In this document: one piece after another, positions 1 to 8,978 of the stretch
Position numbering within the stretch: the first letter of the stretch is position 1
Layout of the letters: each line of letters opens with the position of its first letter
NCBI RefSeq assembly: GCF_001541095.1
Contig: NZ_LMXH01000002.1
Coordinates: forward strand, 572,671-636,670
From: Paenibacillus sp. FJAT-26967
GTDB lineage: Bacteria; Bacillota; Bacilli; Paenibacillales; NBRC-103111
Direction: 5' to 3'
DNA length: 64,000 bases
The notes under the pieces: model-generated
Told to the model about the DNA's origin: nothing
Database searches by the model: none
Seen by the model: the letters and a program-made list of their open reading frames with translations, nothing else
Position numbers and translations under genes: made by a program

Positions 1-781
1 GCATTTTGCCCGCTTCCGCCACGTCTTTAATGGTGCCGCGGTTGAAATACGCCCCGAACAGCATTCCGGCAATGGGAATCATCTGAAACAGCTTCTTCCA
101 TCCGAAGTTATCCCGGTAGGTGGCGATGACTTCCCGCCAGCCCTGGATTTGAGCCGCGGCCTGATTCTGGCGCTCGGGTGCATCATACAGGGCGAGCTTC
201 TCCAGAATGGCTTTTTTACCGACAATGTCGGACGATGAGAACTGGAGGCAATTGATGATAAAAATCCGTTCCTTCTTGTCATTAGGATCATATCCGTAGC
301 AGACGGCTATTTCCTGAAGCACCTTAAGAGAGAGTCCCAGCAGGGACGGGATATCGATTGCCAGTGTGAAAATACCCCCGAAACCGGTAGTAGCCCCTTG
401 AACGGTTGCCATTGCGGAGCGGGATTCCGATAAAGCGTCCGCTGCGCGGTCCATTGCGGCAAGAGGGAGTCTGGACGCTTCCTCGATAGACGCAACCGCA
501 GATTTGTCCCCGTCCCCTTTAATCCGTGTATGCTTGCTGAGGTGTTCCAGACTTCCCCGCTGAGAAACCAGATAGCGTCCGCCAGTTTGAAGATAGCTTC
601 CCATTTCATCAATAAGTTGTCCGATCCGGTCCTGCAAAAATTTTGGTGTTAGTCTGTCCAGCAGCACAAACGGAAGCCGTCCGAGCTTTTCCCAGAAAAA
701 TAAGCCTTTCTGATCGTCTTCCCATTTTTCAATCATTTTTAATTCATGAAGGAGCTGTTCCTTAGATTCTTGTTCATTCAT
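1..781 (-). CDS. EcsC family protein, truncated by window edge
   Basis: Open from an ATG at 781 to the left edge (260 codons seen), so the C-terminus lies outside. The start has a clear AGGAGG ribosome binding site 8 bases upstream; the ATG at 777 is an in-phase-looking but out-of-frame neighbour. The N-terminus is hydrophilic (MNEQESKEQLL), followed by an amphipathic stretch with 'KLGRLPFVLLDRL', a glycine-rich segment 'GATTGFGGIFTLAIDIPSLL' and the motif 'KVLQEIAVCYGYD', which together are typical of the EcsC family (named after B. subtilis EcsC; molecular function unresolved). Near the edge it reads 'MIPIAGMLFGAYFNRGTIKDVAEAGK', also family-typical. It is divergent from the MFS gene, sharing an upstream region of about 230 bases. 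Peripheral membrane location is likely, by inference. Confidence 0.85.
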   Translation of the reverse strand, partial: MNEQESKEQLLHELKMIEKWEDDQKGLFFWEKLGRLPFVLLDRLTPKFLQDRIGQLIDEMGSYLQTGGRYLVSQRGSLEHLSKHTRIKGDGDKSAVASIEEASRLPLAAMDRAADALSESRSAMATVQGATTGFGGIFTLAIDIPSLLGLSLKVLQEIAVCYGYDPNDKKERIFIINCLQFSSSDIVGKKAILEKLALYDAPERQNQAAAQIQGWREVIATYRDNFGWKKLFQMIPIAGMLFGAYFNRGTIKDVAEAGKM

Positions 782-1010
782 ATATTGTCTGCCTCCTGTA
801 TGTTCACTGATCCATTCTTTTTACTACGCAGAGCGGCAGCTTTTAGATTCATTGCGCAGCGATTTAACTCCGGTACAGATTCATTTTTTGAAAAAAGGGG
901 CGGAAAAGGGGAAGAATTAAAACGATTCTTTCCCTATTTCAGAGCAGAGCTGTCTGGTAAACTGTAGAAACTTAATCCAACAGCTGCAGCTAGAAAAAGA
1001 GGAATGACGC

Positions 1011-2297
1011 ATGAAGTTTACAGATTTTCACCCTAACGTACAAATTAGAATCGGAATGCATTTCATGACGGGAATGCTTAGCAACATGGTGCTGCCGTTC
1101 ATGGCCGTTTATTTTGCCAAAACGCTTGGAACGACGGCCGCGGGTCTTGCCGTTATGGCGAGCATTAGCGCAGGTGTCGTTACCACCTTCATGGGCGGAT
1201 ATTACGCCGACCGGATCGGACGCAAGAAGCTGATGCTGACAGCTGAACTGATCTGCGCCGCAGCCTATATGACGATGGCGCTCGCCAACTCCCCCTGGCT
1301 GCAGTCCCCCTATCTGACACTCATCATGAGCGTAGTTGTCGGGGCGGGCTGGGGATTGAGCAGGCCCGCGTCAGATGCCATGCTTATTGATGTAACGGAA
1401 CCGGACTCGCGGAAGTTCATGTACAGGATTACATACTGGCTGAATAATTTATCGATTTCGATAGCAAGCCTGGCAGGGGCGTTTTTATTCAGTTCTTATT
1501 TATTCGAGCTGCTGATAGCGGTAACGGTCATCACGGTCATTTCTTTTCTGTTTACGTGGCTGTACTTATCAGAGACGCTCCAGCCCTATCAGCAGGAACA
1601 CGCAGTTCGATATTCATCTGCCGTCGGGAGTCCGCTTGCTGTACTCAAAAGTTACCGCCAGGTATTCCGTGACCGCACATTTATGATCTATGTATCGGCC
1701 AGCCTGCTGATGGTTTCGGTGGAATTCAATCTGACGGAATACATTGCAATCCGGATGGAGAAAGAGATAGATTCCGTATCGCTTCTTCCCGGCTTGTGGC
1801 AGGAAATCAGCGGCCTGGAACTGCTCGGCATACTCCGGACTGAGAATACGATAGCGATTGTCGTGCTGTCCCTCTTTACCGGCTATCTGCTCAAAAAGCG
1901 GGCCGATACCAAAACGATGTTTATCGGCCTGTTTCTGAATATTGCCGGTTACAGCTATCTCGTATTCGGCAGCTCGCCATGGGCATTGATCCTTCTGATG
2001 TTAGTAGCCACAATCGGAGAATTAATCTACGTGCCGATCAAGCAGGCGTTTCTCGTGAACATCGTGCCGGACCATGCCCGCAGTTCATATATGGCCATTA
2101 ACGGTATGCTTTACAGCGGGGCACATTTTGTATGTGCGATCAATGTCATTATCGGCGGCTTTCTTCCCGCCTGGGGAATGGGAATTCTTATTTTCTTCAC
2201 CGGCTGTACCGGGATGCTGCTTCTCGCGACAATTCTTCCGCAATTGTCGCAAAGCTCTGAGCAAGCATCAGCGGGCAAGCTGGTGTCGACAACCTAG
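1011..2297 (+). CDS. MFS transporter, multidrug-type exporter
   Basis: 428 residues, the usual size of a 12-helix major facilitator. The conserved loop 2-3 motif A is visible at residues 62-73 (GGYYADRIGRKK), and hydrophobic segments alternate across the whole length with a longer central hydrophilic stretch around residues 190-225. Overall style (MdtH/YfmO-like 'ISAGVVTTFMGGYYADRIGRK') suggests proton-driven drug or metabolite efflux, but the substrate cannot be read from sequence. The ATG is preceded by AGAGGA at a fitting distance. It is divergent from the EcsC gene and followed by a hairpin terminator at 2327-2370, so it is probably monocistronic. Confidence 0.85.
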   Translation: MKFTDFHPNVQIRIGMHFMTGMLSNMVLPFMAVYFAKTLGTTAAGLAVMASISAGVVTTFMGGYYADRIGRKKLMLTAELICAAAYMTMALANSPWLQSPYLTLIMSVVVGAGWGLSRPASDAMLIDVTEPDSRKFMYRITYWLNNLSISIASLAGAFLFSSYLFELLIAVTVITVISFLFTWLYLSETLQPYQQEHAVRYSSAVGSPLAVLKSYRQVFRDRTFMIYVSASLLMVSVEFNLTEYIAIRMEKEIDSVSLLPGLWQEISGLELLGILRTENTIAIVVLSLFTGYLLKKRADTKTMFIGLFLNIAGYSYLVFGSSPWALILLMLVATIGELIYVPIKQAFLVNIVPDHARSSYMAINGMLYSGAHFVCAINVIIGGFLPAWGMGILIFFTGCTGMLLLATILPQLSQSSEQASAGKLVSTT

Positions 2298-2326
2298 CAG
2301 CTGTCTACCTCAAGATGATTATCCAT

Positions 2327-2370
2327 ACAGCGTCTTTCGACTAGTGTCGGGGGACGCTGTTCTATTTTAT
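2327..2370 (+). terminator. Probable terminator after the MFS gene
   Basis: 8-bp inverted repeat (ACAGCGTC at 2327-2334, GACGCTGT at 2353-2360) with further pairing inside (TTCGAC/GTCG) and a broken T-rich tail TCTATTTTA. It sits 30 bases after the MFS stop. The tail is imperfect. Confidence 0.5.
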
Positions 2371-2479
2371 TCGTTTACAAAAAAAGGATGAAGCTGTTTA
2401 GATGAAGGCCAAGTTATGCCGGGCAATACGGCCCGGGCAGCTGCATAGACTTTCAATAGCGAAGAGAGGAGGGTATGCT

Positions 2480-3712
2480 GTGCACTATAAGAAGAGGTTC
2501 TCGGCACAGGTTAACGGCGCGGCTAGTATCATCGGCGGTACAGATTATCATATTCTTGCGTCATCCGCCGAGCTGGTGCTGCCGGAGCAGAGCACGGTTC
2601 TCTATGCAGAACTGATCTGGGGAGGATACAGTCCTTCATACACGGGGGAAGAAGGAATCCCCGCCGAGGACAGCCCGATAATCTTAACGAATCAGGCGGA
2701 TACGTTCCGTTTAACGGCGGCAGGAAGTATAGACCCCGCGGCTATTGCAGCTTCAAAAGAGGTAAATGAACCGGGAGCAGATGCTGACACCAAGCATTCG
2801 TCTATCATCTGTTATGCCGAGGTTACTTCTGTGATCCAGGCTGGTGGTGCAGGTATTTATACGATCGGCGGATTACCTGGTACCGGTGACCGTGCAGAGG
2901 ATAGGGCCGGTATTACAAACTGGGTGCTGGCGGTGCTTTATCAGCATGATACAAAACCGTTTGGGGAGATATCGCTTCTTGTGAGGGATGAGGAGGGAGT
3001 ACAGCCGCCGGAGAATCCTTGGACCGCCATCAGCGGATTATGTGCGCCCGCCAGCAGCCTTCTCCAGGGGGCATGGTTAGTGAGTGCAGCAGATATGACA
3101 CTTAGCTTCGAGGAGAATTTGCCGGTCAGCGGCCGGTTCATGGCGGTAGGCGCAGAGACAGAGGGGCGGGTCCGGTCTTACAGCCTCACAGAAGCACCTT
3201 CTAGCGGCACGGTCGTCTTAGGCTCTACGGGGGAGTTTGGATATAGGCCGTACAGCGGTTTTACGGGAACGGATGCGTTTATTTATTCGGTTACAGATAA
3301 TAATGGAGTGTCTTATTCAGGTTCTGTTACAATCCGGGCAGCCGCCCTCCAAGATGTTCAGCCTGTTAAGGCTCATATTTCATCGAGTGCAGTACAAATT
3401 CATAGACCTGTGAATGCGGCGCCCGTCTGCGAACAGGCACCTAAGGACGATTCGGATGTGGAGAGCCCGCCTTGCAGCCTTAATACTCCTCCCGGTAACG
3501 GAACCGCAGTTGTAGCTTCTGACGGGTCCTACACGTACACGCCGAATCCGCATTTTAAAGGGATGGACAGCTTTACGGTCAAAATCCGCGATCCGGAAAA
3601 AGGAACGCAAACGGCTACCGTCATCGTTCATGTGTCAGCGGAAGCAGACCGTGCCGATCCAGATGAGGCATGGACTGCCGAAGAGGTAGAGGAGAGGCCT
3701 TCCGATGAATAG
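2480..3712 (+). CDS. Protein with tandem Ig-like (tandem-95 type) repeats
   Basis: 410 residues from a GTG at 2480, chosen because GAGGAGGG (2467-2473) lies 6 bases before it; the upstream in-frame ATG at 2402 has no ribosome binding site. The N-terminus 'HYKKRFSAQVNGAAS' resembles the start of Bacillus/Paenibacillus DUF11-repeat proteins. Two repeats are obvious: around residues 235-280 ('PSSGTVVLGSTGEFGYRP', 'GFTGTDAFIYSVTD') and 335-385 ('PPGNGTAVVASDGSYTYTP', 'FKGMDSFTVKIRDP'), the pattern of tandem-95/Ig-like beta-sandwich repeats. The C-terminus is acidic (DPDEAWTAEEVEERPSDE). No signal peptide, LPXTG motif or membrane helix is present, so how it reaches the surface, if it does, is unclear. 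Function unknown; structural or adhesive by analogy. Confidence 0.75.
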   Translation: MHYKKRFSAQVNGAASIIGGTDYHILASSAELVLPEQSTVLYAELIWGGYSPSYTGEEGIPAEDSPIILTNQADTFRLTAAGSIDPAAIAASKEVNEPGADADTKHSSIICYAEVTSVIQAGGAGIYTIGGLPGTGDRAEDRAGITNWVLAVLYQHDTKPFGEISLLVRDEEGVQPPENPWTAISGLCAPASSLLQGAWLVSAADMTLSFEENLPVSGRFMAVGAETEGRVRSYSLTEAPSSGTVVLGSTGEFGYRPYSGFTGTDAFIYSVTDNNGVSYSGSVTIRAAALQDVQPVKAHISSSAVQIHRPVNAAPVCEQAPKDDSDVESPPCSLNTPPGNGTAVVASDGSYTYTPNPHFKGMDSFTVKIRDPEKGTQTATVIVHVSAEADRADPDEAWTAEEVEERPSDE

Positions 3713-4151
3713 TTCGGAAGTCCCGCCTCGATCTTTTCTGTCGCAAGCAGTAACGCTATTGCCGCTCTTAAGGTAACGCATCCAGTCTAAATAACTTTAA
3801 TCGTCTGCCGGGATGGTATCGGCAACCATTCTTTCGGGTACACCTTTTCCTGTATGACTTTCGATGGCAACTTATGCAGCTGATCCCGGCAGTATGATTA
3901 CATAGGAATCTTAAACTAAAGAACGATTTTGTTTAGCCAAATGATGCCCGCCCTACCAAAGAACTAGAAGAAGACCGATCCTAAATATTTTTCCGGTTGA
4001 TGATATTCATTCCCTGCGGGCTAGAGAGAAATAAACAGGGAGTAAGGAGTCAGCCGGTCCGGTTGCGCGGATAGACGAAAAGCAGTACCTTGGTTTATGC
4101 TGTTAAGAGGGTTGTTAAGCTTGGGGATAAACACATTCGGAGGTATTACTT
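3713..4151. other. Intergenic region with a nested inverted repeat
   Basis: 439 bases without a credible gene on either strand. It holds a perfect 10-base inverted repeat (CTGCCGGGAT at 3805-3814, ATCCCGGCAG at 3883-3892). Inside it are two shorter stems: ATGGT/ACCAT (3813-3817, 3825-3829) and GTACA/TGTAT (about 3838-3842, 3851-3855). The folded form would be a closed multi-stem RNA of about 88 nt, but there is no T-tract after it. A structured RNA is possible; no known riboswitch class was recognised. Confidence 0.3.
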
Positions 4152-6758
4152 GTGCCATTACCTATTGAAACTATACTTCCGGAGTTGAAAAAAACGCTTC
4201 AGGAACGATCATGCGCTGTTCTGACCGCTGAGCCTGGAGCAGGCAAAACTACGCTTGTACCGTTAGCCTTATTGGACGAGCCTTGGCTTATGAATAAACG
4301 AATTGTGATGCTGGAGCCCAGGAGACTCGCTGCACGATCTGCCGCCGGATACATGTCTTCCTCTCTGGGTGACAAGGTTGGCGGGATCGTCGGGTACCGG
4401 ATGCGTTCGGATACCCGAGTCGGCCCGGATACGCGGATTGAAGTCATCACCGAAGGAATTCTGACGAGAATGCTGCAGCATGATCCGGGGCTTGAACAGG
4501 TCGGAATCGTCATCTTTGATGAATTTCACGAGCGCAGTCTGCATGCCGATTTGGGGCTGGCGCTCTGTCTTCAGGCACAGTCTTTGCTCCGGGATGATTT
4601 AAGAATTCTGATCATGTCTGCGACGCTGGATGCGGATGCGGTATCCATACTGCTGGAAGATGCTCCTGTTCTAAGCAGCACAGGACGCAGCTATCCGGTT
4701 GAAACCCGTTATTTGACGCAGCCGGCCAAAGGTCGCATTGAGAATGAAGCGGTTAAGGCTATTTTGTCCGCATGGGCGGACGAAGAAGGGGATATGCTCG
4801 TCTTCCTTCCGGGTGCTCCGGAAATCCGGAGAGCGGCAAGAGAACTTAAAGCTAATCTCAGTGAGGCGGATGCAGCTGTCCTGCCGCTCTATGGCAGTCT
4901 CTCTCAGGAGGCCCAAGATAAAGCTATCGAGCCTGACCGCGCAGGAAGGCGCAAGATTGTGCTTGCCACCACGATTGCGGAGACCAGCCTGACGGTCGGG
5001 GGAATCCGCATCGTTATTGACTGCGGGCTGACCCGTGTGTCGAAGTTCTCTCCGCGCACCGGGATGAGCAGACTGGAGACTGTCCCGGTGTCACGGGCGT
5101 CGGCCGATCAGCGGCGGGGCCGGGCAGGACGCCTGCAGCCGGGCGTCTGTTATCGGCTGTGGACGGAGCTGGAAGAAAGCCGTCTGGCGCCGTCTTCCAG
5201 CCCTGAGATTGCCGAGGCCGACCTAGCGCCGCTGGCGCTGGAGCTGGCGGCCTGGGGCGCGCAGCCGGAGGAGCTGCGCTGGCTGGACCTCCCGCCGAAG
5301 GCGGCTTACCAGCAGGCCTGCAGCCTGCTGAGGCAGCTCGGCGCGCTGGATGCGTGCGGCGCGATCACGCCGCACGGCCGGCGTATGGCCGAGCTCGGGC
5401 TGCACCCGCGTCTCGCGCATATGGCGCTGCGGGCGCTGGAGCTCGGCGCAGGCGGGCTGGCCTGCGAGGTGGCGGTGCTTCTCGGCGAGCGTGATATTCT
5501 CCGCTCCACGCCCGAAGGACGGGACGCGGATCTGCGGCTGCGCGTCGAAGCGCTCCGCAGTGCGGGTGGGGCGCAAAGGGAGTCCCGCCCTGCTGAGAGC
5601 GGCGACCAGCCGGGCAGGAACCGCCTGCCGGGTTTGACCGCTGGCGGCGGGGGCGCGCAGGACGAAGCCGCAGAAGAGCGGACAGCGGGCACAAGCAGAG
5701 CGGATGCCGCGTCCGTAAGCCGCCTTCACGCCGAAGCTGCTCGCTGGAAGCGAGAGCTCGGTGTACCCCGCAGCGAGGTTGCGGACGCGGCGCTCACCGG
5801 CCTGCTACTCGCTTTTGCCTTCCCGGACCGGATAGCACGGCAGCGCTCGACGGGCCGTTATCTGCTGAGCAGCGGCAGGGGGGCAGCGTTCCCCGATATG
5901 CAGCGGCTATCGGCCGCTCCTTGGCTTGTCTGCGCAGAGCTCGACGATCAAGGTGCGGAAAGCCGGATTTATCTTGCTGCTCCCGTAGAGCTGGAAGAGC
6001 TGGAAAATCATTTGGCCGAGGCGATAGAGACCGAGATTCGTACCGTCTGGGACCGGGAGGCACAAGCCGTACGCAGCAGAAGGAAGGTCATGCTGGGGTC
6101 AGTAACGCTGCGCGAAGGGATGCTTACCCGGCAGGATCCTGAACAGGTTCTGACCGCGCTTCTGCAAGGCATCCGGCTGGAGGGGCTCGCGATTCTCCCT
6201 TGGAGCCGTACATCCCGCCAGCTTCAGCAGCGGCTCCAATTTATGGCTTCGGCAGATAAGGAGTGGCCTGAAGTTAGGGATGACCGGTTGCTCTGCACCC
6301 TGCAAGACTGGCTGGCTCCGCATCTTTACGGGATGAAAAGCAAGAACGATCTCCAGCGGCTTAATCTCACCGACATTCTCGGCTCCATGCTTTCTTGGGA
6401 GAAGCGCAGAAGACTCGATGAGGAAGCGCCGACGCATTACACGGTTCCGAGCGGATCACGCATTCCAATCGACTATTCCAATGCCGCAGCGCCATTCGCA
6501 TCCGTGCGTCTTCAGGAATTGTTCGGGCTAAGCAGGACGCCGGGGCTATGCGGCGGAAGAGTTCCGCTTACGCTTCACCTGCTCTCGCCGGCGCAAAGAC
6601 CCGTCCAGATTACGCGGGATTTGGAAAGCTTCTGGCAGAATACCTACTTTGAAGTAAAAAAAGATCTCAAAGGGCGTTACCCGAAGCATTACTGGCCGGA
6701 CAATCCGCTTGAAGCGGCCCCGACAAACCGGGTCAAACCCAGAAAACCGAGCCCTTAG
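4152..6758 (+). CDS. hrpB: ATP-dependent RNA helicase HrpB
   Basis: 868 residues from a GTG start with GGAGGT 9 bases upstream. It is a DExH-box helicase: Walker A 'GAGKTT' near residue 26, DEFH (motif II) near 122, 'SATLD' (motif III) and motif VI 'QRRGRAGR' around residue 318. The C-terminal part matches HrpB, including 'VPSGSRIPIDYS' and the closing 'YPKHYWPDNPLEA', which are hallmarks of this family. Bacterial HrpB is poorly understood; roles in RNA metabolism and stress are proposed. A low-complexity insertion of about 60 residues (residues 470-530, rich in Ala, Gly, Arg, Glu) separates the two halves, and the coding DNA from about 5160 to 5860 is much more GC-rich than the neighbourhood. 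The gene stands alone, 33 bases ahead of a GNAT gene. Confidence 0.93.
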   Translation: MPLPIETILPELKKTLQERSCAVLTAEPGAGKTTLVPLALLDEPWLMNKRIVMLEPRRLAARSAAGYMSSSLGDKVGGIVGYRMRSDTRVGPDTRIEVITEGILTRMLQHDPGLEQVGIVIFDEFHERSLHADLGLALCLQAQSLLRDDLRILIMSATLDADAVSILLEDAPVLSSTGRSYPVETRYLTQPAKGRIENEAVKAILSAWADEEGDMLVFLPGAPEIRRAARELKANLSEADAAVLPLYGSLSQEAQDKAIEPDRAGRRKIVLATTIAETSLTVGGIRIVIDCGLTRVSKFSPRTGMSRLETVPVSRASADQRRGRAGRLQPGVCYRLWTELEESRLAPSSSPEIAEADLAPLALELAAWGAQPEELRWLDLPPKAAYQQACSLLRQLGALDACGAITPHGRRMAELGLHPRLAHMALRALELGAGGLACEVAVLLGERDILRSTPEGRDADLRLRVEALRSAGGAQRESRPAESGDQPGRNRLPGLTAGGGGAQDEAAEERTAGTSRADAASVSRLHAEAARWKRELGVPRSEVADAALTGLLLAFAFPDRIARQRSTGRYLLSSGRGAAFPDMQRLSAAPWLVCAELDDQGAESRIYLAAPVELEELENHLAEAIETEIRTVWDREAQAVRSRRKVMLGSVTLREGMLTRQDPEQVLTALLQGIRLEGLAILPWSRTSRQLQQRLQFMASADKEWPEVRDDRLLCTLQDWLAPHLYGMKSKNDLQRLNLTDILGSMLSWEKRRRLDEEAPTHYTVPSGSRIPIDYSNAAAPFASVRLQELFGLSRTPGLCGGRVPLTLHLLSPAQRPVQITRDLESFWQNTYFEVKKDLKGRYPKHYWPDNPLEAAPTNRVKPRKPSP

Positions 6759-6791
6759 CCGGGATTCCTGACAAAATAGCGAGGTGTATTT

Positions 6792-7247
6792 ATGAGTACA
6801 AATGCGATTGTTCGATTAATTAAGCCCAGTGAACTGGATCAACTGCTTGAGCTGTATCAGCAGTTGAATCCGGATGATCCGGTTATTCCCGCGAGTGATG
6901 AACTTACGAAATTGTGGGATGACATGATCCAAGATCCCAAAATGGATTTTGTCGTGGTAGAAGACGGCGGCAGACTTGCAGCCGTATGTGTGCTGGTGAG
7001 GGTCAATAATCTGACAAGAGGCGGACGCCCATACGGAGTCATTGAGAATGTGGTGACTCATGAAGATCATCGCCGGAAGGGCTATGGGGGGCTTGTTTTA
7101 CAGAAAGCGCTTGAACTGGCGAGAGAGGCTGATTGTTACAAAGTCATGCTGATGACAAGTTCCAAAGAAGAGGCTACCCTGCGTTTCTACGAGCAGAATG
7201 GCTTTGAGAAAGGGACTAAAACAGCTTTTATTGCTTACATGTGGTAG
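6792..7247 (+). CDS. GNAT family N-acetyltransferase
   Basis: 151 residues, standard length for a single GNAT domain. The acetyl-CoA binding motif A is seen as 'HEDHRRKGYGGLVLQKAL' (R/Q-x-x-G-x-G/A type) around residues 93-110, followed by the C-terminal 'EATLRFYEQNGFEKG' motif typical of the family. GAGGTG precedes the ATG. Acceptor substrate unknown. It lies 33 bases after hrpB and may be co-transcribed with it, though nothing links their functions. Confidence 0.88.
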   Translation: MSTNAIVRLIKPSELDQLLELYQQLNPDDPVIPASDELTKLWDDMIQDPKMDFVVVEDGGRLAAVCVLVRVNNLTRGGRPYGVIENVVTHEDHRRKGYGGLVLQKALELAREADCYKVMLMTSSKEEATLRFYEQNGFEKGTKTAFIAYMW

Positions 7248-7350
7248 GAAGCTGAGAACAATAAACGCCTAGAGGACCCGGTCCGGTTGGATACAGAAGG
7301 GGAACGAATGCCGGACTGCCAGTAAGGAAATTTGCAAAGGGGTAAGATGT

Positions 7351-8181
7351 ATGACTGTTTTACGTGCCATGCGGAGCCTGCTCTGGGTACTGCTATTGAT
7401 TCTGGGAGCCTGCTCCAGCGCGAATTCGGCAGCAGAAGAGCAGAGTTCTCCGGTTACCAGAGAACAGACTCCAGTCCCGAAGGTCGAATTAATCGTATCG
7501 GCAGCTGCGAGCTTGCGGGATAGCATGGAGGAAATTGGCACTTTGTATGAGAACCAGCATAGCCCTATCAAAATTTTGTTCAATTTTGCTTCTACGGGCT
7601 CACTGCAAAAACAAATCGAACAGGGTGCACCGGTGGATATATTCCTGGCAGCGGGAACGTCACAAATGGAGGCGCTGCTCGATAAGAAATACATAGAATC
7701 GTCTCAATCCAAGGTCCTGCTGACTAATGAACTGGTTCTCATCACTCCCCGGACCGGACCTGCTAAGCTGAGTCTTCTGGAAGATCTGACGAATCCGGCG
7801 GTTACCCGGATCGCCATCGGTGATCCAAAAACCGTCCCGGCTGGAAGTTACGCTCAGCGCGTGATGACCGGAGCGGGTTTGTGGGAGCCTGCAATGGCCA
7901 AGCTGGTCTTGGCTAAGGATGTGAGGCAGGTGCTTTCCTATGTGGAGACAGGTAATGCGGATGCCGGCTTCGTGTATAAGACCGACGCGCTTTATTCGGA
8001 TAAGGTAAATCTTATCGAGCTGAAAGGCCCGGCAGCCAAGGATATCAAAATTGAATATCCGGCTGGAATCGTCGCAAATTCGAGCCACCGCGAGGAAGCG
8101 GCAAGATTTTATTCATTTCTGCAGGGTAAAGAGGCGGAAGCTGTCTTTGTGAAGAATGGCTTCACACTGCCGGATGAGTAA
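7351..8181 (+). CDS. modA: Molybdate ABC transporter substrate-binding lipoprotein ModA
   Basis: 276 residues. The N-terminus is a lipoprotein signal ending in LGAC (Cys near residue 25), so the protein should be anchored on the outer face of the membrane. The mature part starts with a polar linker, then 'ELIVSAAASLRDSMEEIG' and 'ILFNFASTGSLQKQIEQGAPVDIFLAA', the classic ModA oxyanion-binding signature, with 'FVYKTDA' near residue 210. It binds molybdate/tungstate for uptake needed by molybdenum-cofactor enzymes. It overlaps modB by 8 bases. No modC follows. A 6-bp hairpin (GTCCGG 7281-7286, CCGGAC 7311-7316) lies in the leader. Confidence 0.93.
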   Translation: MTVLRAMRSLLWVLLLILGACSSANSAAEEQSSPVTREQTPVPKVELIVSAAASLRDSMEEIGTLYENQHSPIKILFNFASTGSLQKQIEQGAPVDIFLAAGTSQMEALLDKKYIESSQSKVLLTNELVLITPRTGPAKLSLLEDLTNPAVTRIAIGDPKTVPAGSYAQRVMTGAGLWEPAMAKLVLAKDVRQVLSYVETGNADAGFVYKTDALYSDKVNLIELKGPAAKDIKIEYPAGIVANSSHREEAARFYSFLQGKEAEAVFVKNGFTLPDE

Positions 8182-8854
8182 TATAGCGTTGTCATGGGGA
8201 GATTTTTTGGCGCCGCTGTGGCTTTCGGTAAAAATTGCGGGCACGGCCAGTTTGCTTGTTTTTATTCTGGGAACCGGGGCCGCCTATTGGATGAGGCAGT
8301 ATCGTTTTGCCGGTAAAACGGTCGTGGAGACGCTGTTCATGCTGCCGCTTGTGCTGCCTCCGACGGTAATCGGCTTTGTTCTGCTGATCGTATTCGGAAG
8401 AAAAAGCGTCATCGGCCGGATCACAGAATGGTTATGGCAGCAGCCGATTGTATTTACTTGGGGAGCGGGTGTACTGGCAGCTGTCGTAGTGGCGTTCCCC
8501 CTCGTCTATCAAACCGCCAAATCGGGCTTTGCTTCCGTCGATCCTAGTCTGGAAGAAGCCGCGAGGTCTATGGGGGGCAGTGAATTCCAAGTTCTCAGGT
8601 GGATCACGCTGCCGCTTTCTTCGCATTTTCTTATGACGGGCTATATCCTGGGGTTTGCCCGGGCTTTGGGTGAGTTTGGAGCCACCATCATGATTGCGGG
8701 CAATATTCCTCATCGCACGCAGACGGCACCCACGGCAATTTATAGCGCGGTCGATGCGGGAGAGTATGGATACGCCTGGTCGTGGACGGCTGCGGTCCTG
8801 CTGTTCTCATTTGCGCTGCTGTGGATCGCGAATCGTCAAGGGCGTGTTGATTAG
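8174..8854 (+). CDS. modB: Molybdate ABC transporter permease ModB
   Basis: 226 residues from the ATG at 8174, which overlaps the modA stop by 8 bases as usual for modAB; an in-frame ATG at 8156 would add six residues and cannot be excluded. Hydrophobic throughout with about five to six helices. The ABC permease EAA loop is seen as 'LEEAARSMGGSEFQVLRWITLPLS', and 'ALGEFGATIMIAGNIP' is the ModB-type signature. Its ATPase partner ModC is not encoded downstream: the next 120 bases hold a terminator for the opposite strand. It must work with an ATPase from elsewhere. Confidence 0.92.
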   Translation: MSNIALSWGDFLAPLWLSVKIAGTASLLVFILGTGAAYWMRQYRFAGKTVVETLFMLPLVLPPTVIGFVLLIVFGRKSVIGRITEWLWQQPIVFTWGAGVLAAVVVAFPLVYQTAKSGFASVDPSLEEAARSMGGSEFQVLRWITLPLSSHFLMTGYILGFARALGEFGATIMIAGNIPHRTQTAPTAIYSAVDAGEYGYAWSWTAAVLLFSFALLWIANRQGRVD

Positions 8855-8918
8855 AACAGGGCTGACTTTGAATGGTTAGAAAAGCCCGCCGAGCTAACCG
8901 GACAATGATGAATGAACA

Positions 8919-8950
8919 ACAAAAAGAGTCCTTCCTCTGGCCAGGACTCT
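8919..8950 (-). terminator. Terminator of the 43-aa small gene
   Basis: 8-bp stem AGAGTCCT (8925-8932) / AGGACTCT (8943-8950); on the minus strand it is followed by TTTTTGTTGTT. It lies about 30 bases after the stop of the small minus-strand gene. Confidence 0.75.
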
Positions 8951-8978
8951 GAGCATCTTACGTCGTACGGCTAATCGT

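Noticed and set aside
5223-5729. Several overlapping frames on both strands inside hrpB
   Set aside because: Caused by high GC, which removes stop codons; none has a start signal or a domain.
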